Shown here piece by piece: positions 45,141 to 50,802 of a stretch of DNA of 50,802 bases. Within the stretch, counting starts at the first letter, position 1; the number at the start of each line of letters is the position of its first letter. Under the pieces are notes generated by a model that ran no database searches, had not been told where the DNA came from, and saw only the letters and a program-made list of their open reading frames with translations. A program made the translations under genes and the position numbers. This DNA is from Solimicrobium sp. (lineage in GTDB: Bacteria; Pseudomonadota; Gammaproteobacteria; Burkholderiales; Burkholderiaceae_D): assembly GCA_021155915.1 (NCBI GenBank), contig JAJNBE010000006.1, forward strand, positions 1-50,802, given 5' to 3'.

Positions 45141-45677
45141 ATGGAACAATTTCATGGCACGACTATTCTGTCGGTCAGACGTGGTAACTGTGTGGCATTA
45201 GGCGGTGATGGACAAGTTACATTAGGTAACATCGTTATGAAAGGCACTGCCCGTAAAGTACGTGCGCTATATCATGGAAAAGTATTGGCAGGATTTGCGG
45301 GCGGCACCGCCGATGCGTTTACTTTAATTGAGCGCTTCGAAGCCAAGCTGGAAAAACATCAAGGTAATCTGATGCGCTCCTCAGTCGAACTAGCTAAAGA
45401 CTGGCGTACGGACCGCATGTTGCGTCGTTTGGAAGCCATGCTCTTAGTTGCGGACCGGGATTCCACTCTGGTCATTACCGGCAACGGTGACGTACTGGAG
45501 CCGGAAGATGGTATTGGTGCAATTGGTTCTGGCGGAAATTTTGCTCAATCCGCTGCCAAAGCTTTGCAAGAAAATACGGATTTGACCCCTTTAGAAATCG
45601 TTAAAAAATCGCTTTCTATCGCTGGTCAATTATGTATTTATACCAATTTAAACCACACCATCGAAACCCTGGAATAA
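45141..45677 (+). CDS. hslV: ATP-dependent protease subunit HslV
   Basis: HslV is the threonine-protease core of the HslUV (ClpYQ) complex that degrades misfolded and regulatory proteins. It has 178 residues. A short propeptide (MEQFHG) precedes the mature start [20 protein letters not shown] with nucleophilic Thr. [20 protein letters not shown] and [16 protein letters not shown] follow. The gene lies 5 bp before hslU and is cotranscribed with it. Confidence 0.97.
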   Translation: MEQFHGTTILSVRRGNCVALGGDGQVTLGNIVMKGTARKVRALYHGKVLAGFAGGTADAFTLIERFEAKLEKHQGNLMRSSVELAKDWRTDRMLRRLEAMLLVADRDSTLVITGNGDVLEPEDGIGAIGSGGNFAQSAAKALQENTDLTPLEIVKKSLSIAGQLCIYTNLNHTIETLE

Positions 45678-45682
45678 CCATT

Positions 45683-47050
45683 ATGATGAGCATGACTCCC
45701 TCAGAAATTGTCGCTGAACTCGACAAACACGTCGTCGGACAGGATAAGGCTAAGCGTGCCGTAGCGATTGCTCTACGTAATCGCTGGCGCCGTCAGCAAG
45801 TGGCTGAGCCTTTGCGCAATGAAATTACGCCGAAAAATATTTTAATGATCGGCCCGACGGGCGTCGGAAAAACAGAAATTGCCCGTCGATTGGCCAAACT
45901 GGCCGATGCACCATTTATTAAAATTGAAGCGACTAAATTTACTGAAGTTGGCTATGTTGGCCGGGATGTGGACACGATTATTCGTGATTTAATTGAGATC
46001 GGCATTAAACAAACTCGTTCAGCCGAAATGAAAAAGGTACAAGCCCGTGCCGAAGATGCCGCGGAAGATCGCATTCTTGATATCCTGTTACCACCGGCAC
46101 GGGATTTTGGGCTTGATACTAGCGAAGTAACTAATGAAATCGCTACTGAAACCACGCCACCAGACAATAGTACTCGTCAAACACTCCGCAAACGTCTACG
46201 CGAAGGGGCAATGAATAGTAAAGAAATCGACATTGAAGTATCGGATACTGGACCGCACTTAGAAATCATGGCTCCGCCCGGCATGGAAGAAATGACAGAG
46301 CAGATTAAATCGATGTTCTCTGGAGTTGGCTCGGGTCGCAAAAAATCACGCAAACTCCTCATACCGCAGGCCCTTAAATTAATAATTGAAGAAGAGTCGT
46401 CCAAGTTACTAAATGACGATGATATTAAGCAAAAAGCGATTCAAAGCGTGGAACAAAATGGCATCGTTTTTCTGGACGAAATCGATAAAATCGCTAACCG
46501 TAACGATTCAGGTGGAGCGGAAGTGTCGCGGGCTGGAGTGCAGCGCGATTTGTTACCGTTAGTTGAGGGGACAACCGTTAACACTAAGTATGGCATGATT
46601 AAAACGGACCATATTTTATTCATCGCCTCAGGCGCATTTCATCTGGCTAAACCTTCGGATTTAATTCCCGAATTACAAGGTCGCTTCCCAATTCGTGTTG
46701 AGTTAGAGTCACTATCAGTAGCTGATTTTGAACGAATTTTAACGAGCACCGATGCTTGTTTAACGAAACAATACGAAGCATTACTGGCAACCGAACAGGT
46801 TCAAATTAAATTTGATCCCACCGGGATACAGAAGCTAGCTGAAATTGCTTTTTCGGTAAATGAAACCACAGAAAATATCGGTGCACGCCGATTGTACACA
46901 GTGATGGAAAAATTGCTGGAGGAGATCTCCTTCGAAGCAAATAAAAATAGCCACGTAGATACACGTATTGTTGAAATTGATAACGACTACGTCCAACAAC
47001 GTTTAGGAGAGTTATCCACCAACGAAGATTTGTCGCGTTATGTTTTATAG
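45683..47050 (+). CDS. hslU: ATP-dependent protease ATPase subunit HslU
   Basis: HslU is the AAA+ unfoldase ring that feeds substrates to HslV. About 455 residues. Family start [18 protein letters not shown], Walker [18 protein letters not shown] near residue 60, the pore loop [12 protein letters not shown] (GYVG), an I domain (about 110-240), Walker [11 protein letters not shown] and the C-terminal LSRYVL tail that docks in HslV. ATGs at 45683, 45686 and 45692 are all possible starts; the first two are closest to the upstream GGAATAA. Frame starts inside hslV are rejected. Confidence 0.96.
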   Translation: MMSMTPSEIVAELDKHVVGQDKAKRAVAIALRNRWRRQQVAEPLRNEITPKNILMIGPTGVGKTEIARRLAKLADAPFIKIEATKFTEVGYVGRDVDTIIRDLIEIGIKQTRSAEMKKVQARAEDAAEDRILDILLPPARDFGLDTSEVTNEIATETTPPDNSTRQTLRKRLREGAMNSKEIDIEVSDTGPHLEIMAPPGMEEMTEQIKSMFSGVGSGRKKSRKLLIPQALKLIIEEESSKLLNDDDIKQKAIQSVEQNGIVFLDEIDKIANRNDSGGAEVSRAGVQRDLLPLVEGTTVNTKYGMIKTDHILFIASGAFHLAKPSDLIPELQGRFPIRVELESLSVADFERILTSTDACLTKQYEALLATEQVQIKFDPTGIQKLAEIAFSVNETTENIGARRLYTVMEKLLEEISFEANKNSHVDTRIVEIDNDYVQQRLGELSTNEDLSRYVL

Positions 47051-47477
47051 ATGGGCTGTAGTATTTTAATTGCTTACCTTAGACCTTTGCACAACCGTAG
47101 CGAGCGAGCCAAAGACAAGTCGCACTAAGCGCAGCAACCGGAACGTACTTGAGTACATGAGGATTGCGAGCACCATGTAACGCCGTATTTGGCGCGCGTA
47201 GTGAGTTTTGCAGAGGTCTCTTATGAGGAAAATCCTAAATTCTTCTTTTGGAGAGGTTCACCAATTTTGGTTAAATACTGAGGATTTAATAAGCTTATTG
47301 GGATTTATAAAAGTAAATTTAGTCCTTTTAAGGAATTATGGCATTAGGGAGATCGGCTTTTAAACACTCATGAAATGATAAGGACTAAACACCTCGTGAC
47401 AATATTGCCATATGCTTCTGTTTTCGATGCACGATTAAAGTAAAGGGTTACCATGCACCCAATACCAATAACGTTTG
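47051..47477. other. Intergenic stretch between hslU and gpsA with repeat copy B
   Basis: About 430 bp without a gene between convergent hslU and gpsA. It contains repeat copy B (47080-47220); the remaining 250 bp is AT-rich with no recognised feature. Confidence 0.6.
47080..47220 (+). repeat. Dispersed repeat, copy B (141 bp, best preserved)
   Basis: The left end TAGACCTTTGCACAAC and right end GTTTTGCAGAGGTCTC form imperfect inverted termini of about 16 bp. The interior holds the 19-mer GTACATGAGGATTGCGAGC (47153-47171) shared exactly with copies A and C, and GCCGTATTTGG, also seen in copies A and D. It starts 30 bp after the hslU stop. No coding capacity. Confidence 0.82.
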
Positions 47478-48476
47478 TCATCTGATCTCTGAGGTAGCAT
47501 CCCTCGCCAACAGCCGCTGTACCATGTCCCTCACGCTATCGCTTCGAAACAAAACCCCCGTTACCGCATCAGTAATGGGCATCTCTACACCATATTGGTG
47601 ACTCAGGTTTTGCACAGCTTGGGCACAACGCACGCCTTCTGCTACATGTCCTAATTCAGCTATTATCTGCGTCAAAGGTTTTCCTTGTGCTAACGCTAAA
47701 CCCACCTGGCGATTACGCGATAAGTCACCTGTGCAAGTAAGGATTAAATCACCTACGCCGGTCAACCCCATGAAAGTTTCAGCTCGCCCGCCTAACGCTA
47801 AGCCCAAACGGGTAATTTCTGCCAAACCACGCGTGATAAGTGCAGCCCTCGCGTTAAAGCCTAAACCCAGCCCGTCTACAATGCCTGTGGCAATAGCCAG
47901 GATATTTTTAACCGCTCCTCCCACCTCTACTCCTACCACATCGGAACTAGAATAAATACGCATAGTCGGACCATGGAAAGCGCTTATCACTAATTCCGAT
48001 AAAGCAGGAGAATACGATGCGATAGTTAATGCACAAGGTTTATTGAGCGCAACTTCTTGTGCAAACGAAGGGCCTGACAAAGCCCCACACAGCAACGACG
48101 TACTTAATTCTTGTTGAACTATCTGATGAGGCAATAGAAAACTATTTTCTTCCAATCCCTTACATAACCAAACCAGGTTAGGGATCGAATAGGCACGCAG
48201 CGCTTGCGATATTGGACGTAAGCCAGAAATAGATGAGGCAACAATCAACAAACTTTCTGATCGATTCCCCGCGGCGCTCAAGTGTGCTATAGCTTGACCA
48301 AAATCCGAGGTGAAAGCAATGGCGGGCGGGAAATTAAAACTTTGATGTTGTCGGGTTTGACTTGCCCTGTGAATAAGATGCTTATTACGTCCCCAGAGCA
48401 CTATCTCGTGTCGAGGAGCCAATGCAATCGCCAACGCGCTCCCCCAACTTCCGGCACCGAGTACAGTAATGTTCAT
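47478..48476 (-). CDS. gpsA: Glycerol-3-phosphate dehydrogenase [NAD(P)+]
   Basis: GpsA reduces dihydroxyacetone phosphate to sn-glycerol-3-phosphate for phospholipids. It has 332 residues. The N-terminal Rossmann loop is ITVLGAGSWGSALAIALA, then LCGALSGPSFAQEVA, the catalytic-lysine segment EVGGAVKNILAIATGIVDGL and FMGLTGVGDLILTCTGDLSR, all family motifs. It is in a minus-strand run with the SH3 protein, secB and grxC, with 19 bp to the SH3 gene. Confidence 0.96.
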   Translation of the reverse strand: MNITVLGAGSWGSALAIALAPRHEIVLWGRNKHLIHRASQTRQHQSFNFPPAIAFTSDFGQAIAHLSAAGNRSESLLIVASSISGLRPISQALRAYSIPNLVWLCKGLEENSFLLPHQIVQQELSTSLLCGALSGPSFAQEVALNKPCALTIASYSPALSELVISAFHGPTMRIYSSSDVVGVEVGGAVKNILAIATGIVDGLGLGFNARAALITRGLAEITRLGLALGGRAETFMGLTGVGDLILTCTGDLSRNRQVGLALAQGKPLTQIIAELGHVAEGVRCAQAVQNLSHQYGVEMPITDAVTGVLFRSDSVRDMVQRLLARDATSEIR

Positions 48477-48495
48477 ATTAACTTAGCGAGAAGAG

Positions 48496-48954
48496 TCATA
48501 CGCCCCAAACATCGCTCAGCTTGACATAACCGCTAGCACTATCGCTGTGCTTGACTTTAATCCAGCCAGTCTGATAGGTCTCCACAAATTCCAGTAACAC
48601 ACCCTTGTCCGCAGAAAATTGGACACTAGAAGATTCATCGGGGGCGATACGAATTTTGGTATTTGAAGTTCGAATCAAGACATTTTTACGCTCCGCTAAT
48701 TCTCGGGTTTCTACCCACGATAAATCACCTGCAAAATCACGTACTTTTGACCAGGTGCCATAATTTATGACCACTTCAACTGGCATACCACGGGGAGCAA
48801 CAAACAACCTTTGACCTCGCGTACTAGGAGCATCGTACATAATGACAGGAGCCGCACCGATATTTTTAAATTCCGCTGCGAAAGCATTACTAGCACACAA
48901 AAAAGCAGCACAAGCTAACATTGCTGGCCTGATACTGGGAACTGGTGATTTCAT
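48496..48954 (-). CDS. Periplasmic SH3-domain protein
   Basis: A 152-residue exported protein with a signal peptide (LACAAFLCASNAFAAEF, cleavage after about residue 27). Two bacterial SH3-type repeats follow: MYDAPSTRGQRLFVAPRGMP with WSKVRDFAGDLSWVE, then VLIRTSNTKIRIAPDESSSV with GWIKVKHSDSASGYVKLSDV. Bacterial SH3 domains usually bind cell wall or protein partners; the exact role of this gpsA-linked gene is unknown. It lies between secB and gpsA, 35 bp from secB. Confidence 0.88.
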   Translation of the reverse strand: MKSPVPSIRPAMLACAAFLCASNAFAAEFKNIGAAPVIMYDAPSTRGQRLFVAPRGMPVEVVINYGTWSKVRDFAGDLSWVETRELAERKNVLIRTSNTKIRIAPDESSSVQFSADKGVLLEFVETYQTGWIKVKHSDSASGYVKLSDVWGV

Positions 48955-48989
48955 CGTATCCTTTAGAGCACTCGTGCTGCAAAAATATC

Positions 48990-49478
48990 TTAGTGAGTTA
49001 CTTGCGCCGTTTCCGACGGCGCCAAACCGGCTTTTTGTTTTTCCGCTTCCGCAGCCTGCATACGTTGCTGGAAAAACATTTCAAAATTAATTTCTGACAA
49101 ATGAATTGGCGGGAAACCTGCACGTGTAATCACGTCTGCAATATTTGATCGCAAATAAGGATAGACAATATTAGGACATCCAATACCTAGCAATGGGGAA
49201 AGCTGGTTTTCAGGGATGTTACGTACTTCAAAAATACCGGCTTGCTTACCTTCCACAAGAAACGCGATTTTATCGTTGACCTTCGCCGTCACAGTCACTG
49301 TTACGGTACACTCGTAGATATTTTCAGCTAAGGGTTGCGCTGCAACATCAATGGCAATTTCAATAGTTGGCGCTTGCTGCTCTAAAAAAATGGCAGGAGA
49401 GTTGGGCTGCTCAAGAGATAGATCCTTTAGATAGACCCGTTGGATTTGAAATACCGGCTGTATATTTTCTTCTGACAT
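48990..49478 (-). CDS. secB: Protein-export chaperone SecB
   Basis: SecB holds precursor proteins unfolded and passes them to SecA. It has 162 residues. Family features are [19 protein letters not shown] at the N-terminus, [30 protein letters not shown] and the strongly conserved [20 protein letters not shown] with [12 protein letters not shown]. The tail is extended and Ala-rich. It lies in the gpsA-SH3-secB-grxC run, the standard grxC-secB-gpsA order of beta- and gammaproteobacteria. Confidence 0.97.
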   Translation of the reverse strand: MSEENIQPVFQIQRVYLKDLSLEQPNSPAIFLEQQAPTIEIAIDVAAQPLAENIYECTVTVTVTAKVNDKIAFLVEGKQAGIFEVRNIPENQLSPLLGIGCPNIVYPYLRSNIADVITRAGFPPIHLSEINFEMFFQQRMQAAEAEKQKAGLAPSETAQVTH

Positions 49479-49566
49479 AAATACTCTCTTTAATGATGGG
49501 GGGTTTGTAACTCAGGTTTTAAATATCCGAAACAATTGCACAAAAATTGTGCAAAAATAATTAATT

Positions 49567-49836
49567 CTAATCCTTCACCGGTGACAACAGCTCATCTAGC
49601 TTGCCGTTTCGGTCTAAGGCAGTTAAATCATCAAAGCCTCCCACATGCGTTTCCCCAATGAAAATTTGCGGTACGGTTCGTCGATTGGTTTTGTCAATCA
49701 TGAGTTCACGTTGCCCAGGCTCAAGATCAATTCTGATTTTTTCAATATCCTTTATTCCTTTCGACTGTAATAAACGCTCTGCCATCACACAATAAGGACA
49801 CGTTTCAGTACTGTACATCTTTACGACTATGGCCAT
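49567..49836 (-). CDS. grxC: Glutaredoxin 3
   Basis: GrxC is a glutathione-dependent dithiol oxidoreductase of the cytoplasm. The 89-residue protein has the active site CPYC (Cys13, Cys16), the cis-proline loop in RTVPQIFIGETHVGGFDDL with the GSH-binding GGFDD, and usual length. It is 88 bp upstream of secB on the same strand. Repeat copy D lies in the intergenic region between it and the rhodanese gene. Confidence 0.96.
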   Translation of the reverse strand: MAIVVKMYSTETCPYCVMAERLLQSKGIKDIEKIRIDLEPGQRELMIDKTNRRTVPQIFIGETHVGGFDDLTALDRNGKLDELLSPVKD

Positions 49837-49869
49837 TTTATAACTCCTGGTAATTCTCTAAATATAGAC

Positions 49870-50001
49870 AGACTTCTGCACCAGCCAAATACGGCGCTGG
49901 CTTGCAGTGTTGCTCGCATTCCGTATGTACTTAAAGTTAGGGGACATTCCAATTATTCTCTCCTTGCGCTTCCTCATTGGCTCGCCACAGTCGTGCAAAG
50001 A
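49870..50001 (-). repeat. Dispersed repeat, copy D (diverged)
   Basis: In the copy A orientation the unit runs from AGACTTCTGCACCAGCC through AAATACGGCG to TGCTCGCATTCCGTATGTAC, a diverged form of the shared core. It ends in GGCTCGCCACAGTCGTGCAA. A short segment around GGGGACATTCC interrupts the alignment. It lies between grxC and the rhodanese gene. The assignment rests on collinear shorter matches, so it is weaker than A-C. Confidence 0.6.
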
Positions 50002-50013
50002 TAATTAGATAGA

Positions 50014-50415
50014 TTATTTCGCCAGAGGTAAGCCTTGCTCGCGCCACGCTGACATACCTCCCTCCAAGCTAACCACATTAGCGAAACCCGCGCGAGTTAA
50101 TATAGCTGATGCGGTAGCGGAACGCGTTCCACTGGCACAAACAGCCAATATTGATTGCGATTTTTGCTTTTCCAATTCCGATATGCGCTTGGACAAAGCC
50201 ACCAAAGGAATATTTTTAGCGTTTCTTATATGACCTGCATCAAAATCCTTAGGGTCGCGCACATCTAAAATTGTGCATCTGCTCTGGTTCATCAGTTGAG
50301 TGGCTTGCAGAAGGGACACCTTTGCTCCACTGCGTTGAAGAATAGGAACAAGCAGCGCACCGCCTGAAATCAGTATCAAACCGATCAGCCAACTATTATC
50401 AATAATAAATTTCAC
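50014..50415 (-). CDS. Membrane-anchored rhodanese-like protein
   Basis: A rhodanese (sulfurtransferase) domain with one N-terminal membrane helix (NSWLIGLILISGGALLVPIL). The domain shows SRCTILDVRDPKDFDAGHIR and the active-site loop CASGTRSATAS with catalytic Cys. It also shows GFANVVSLEGGMSAWREQGL near the end. The GTG at 50415 starts VKFIIDNSWLIG, matching the usual family N-terminus; the frame extends to a TTG at 50460. Its 133 residues and place between grxC and divergent gpmA match the betaproteobacterial gpmA-rhodanese-grxC-secB order. The physiological sulfur donor is unknown. Confidence 0.9.
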   Translation of the reverse strand: MKFIIDNSWLIGLILISGGALLVPILQRSGAKVSLLQATQLMNQSRCTILDVRDPKDFDAGHIRNAKNIPLVALSKRISELEKQKSQSILAVCASGTRSATASAILTRAGFANVVSLEGGMSAWREQGLPLAK

Positions 50416-50530
50416 AAAAATCCAATGGTCTAAGTTAACGACACCATTATAGCTAAACAATGCTCCGGACTTTATGAAACAATGAGAAAATACTGAATTT
50501 TAATATTTGAATGCTGGGAATTGGATATAT

Positions 50531-50802
50531 ATGTACAAGCTTGTATTAATGCGCCACGGCGAATCCACTTGGAATTCCGAGAATCGTTTCACGGGTTGGG
50601 CCGACGTCGATCTAACTGAAAAAGGGGCCTTGGAAGCAAGGACGGCTGGCAGGATGTTACACGATGCTGGTTTTACTTTTGATATGGCCTACACATCCGT
50701 TTTAAAACGCGCCATTCGTACTTTGTGGAATACTTTGGATACCATGGACTTAATGTGGTTACCGACACAGAAGGATTGGCGCTTAAACGAACGTCACTAT
50801 GG
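50531..50802 (+). CDS. gpmA: 2,3-bisphosphoglycerate-dependent phosphoglycerate mutase, N-terminal fragment
   Basis: GpmA interconverts 3- and 2-phosphoglycerate in glycolysis. The first 90 codons lie in the window and run off its right edge. They contain the phosphohistidine motif [10 protein letters not shown] (His near residue 9), [13 protein letters not shown], and the later [11 protein letters not shown] and RLNERHYG blocks, all diagnostic. The ATG at 50531 has GGA 9-10 nt upstream. It is divergent from the rhodanese gene. Confidence 0.96.
   Translation, partial: MYKLVLMRHGESTWNSENRFTGWADVDLTEKGALEARTAGRMLHDAGFTFDMAYTSVLKRAIRTLWNTLDTMDLMWLPTQKDWRLNERHY

Overview
The window looks like chromosomal DNA of a betaproteobacterium, probably near the Nitrosomonadales/Burkholderiales. 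This rests on gene order and sequence features, not on a search. The supporting blocks are tRNA-Tyr/Gly/Thr-tuf; kdsD-kdsC-lptC-lptA-lptB-(rpoN site)-hpf; pilMNOPQ-aroK-aroB-dgt divergent from a class A penicillin-binding protein; cyaY divergent from lptM; metF-holin-like-ahcY with a SAH riboswitch, then metK, two LpxL-type acyltransferases, dapF, DUF484 and xerC; a CobW-type GTPase beside dksA; hslVU; and gpsA-SH3-secB-grxC-rhodanese-gpmA. DksA is of the cysteine-depleted kind seen in betaproteobacteria. By eye the DNA is AT-leaning. Several expected neighbours are missing (rpoN after lptB, lysA after lptM, pilU after pilT), and a few gene-poor stretches carry repeats. This may indicate a reduced or host-associated lineage, which is inference only.

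Layout. 1-623: start of tuf and three tRNAs behind a near-consensus sigma-70 promoter, all on the minus strand. 0.7-4.9 kb: ettA and a GGDEF-EAL sensor protein. 4.9-5.8 kb: no gene, one copy of a dispersed repeat. 5.8-10 kb: DUF2721 membrane protein, cobalamin-binding radical SAM protein, Kef-type antiporter. 10.1-14.9 kb: LPS core/transport operon (Kdo synthesis and Lpt export), a repeat-rich gap where rpoN would be expected, then hpf. 15-19.5 kb: enoyl-CoA hydratase-family protein, dgt, a fused aroK-aroB and an Ig-like lipoprotein. 19.6-27.5 kb: pilQPONM and the divergent penicillin-binding protein. 27.6-31.2 kb: cyaY, lptM, an accessory stretch with a large perfect palindrome, a GNAT acetyltransferase, repeat copy C, a pentapeptide-repeat protein and a tRNA-Met. 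31.3-38.5 kb: proC, yggS, pilT and the methyl-cycle genes. 38.8-43.2 kb: lipid A acyltransferases, dapF, DUF484, xerC. 43.2-47 kb: CobW-type GTPase, dksA, hslVU. 47-50.8 kb: repeat copy B, gpsA, SH3 protein, secB, grxC, repeat copy D, rhodanese and the start of gpmA.

Functionally the window is mostly housekeeping: envelope building (Kdo, Lpt, LpxL, PBP1A), type IV pili (PilMNOPQ plus PilT), the S-adenosylmethionine cycle (MetF, AhcY, MetK under partial riboswitch control), translation and stress control (EttA, Hpf, DksA, HslUV), and amino-acid and cofactor steps. The most distinctive items are a roughly 140-bp dispersed repeat with inverted ends present in four copies, the AroK-AroB fusion, the tandem-repeat-rich gap at the rpoN position, a 29-bp perfect palindrome with a Fur-box core, and an effector-like pentapeptide-repeat protein. 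No wholly new multi-gene system could be identified.
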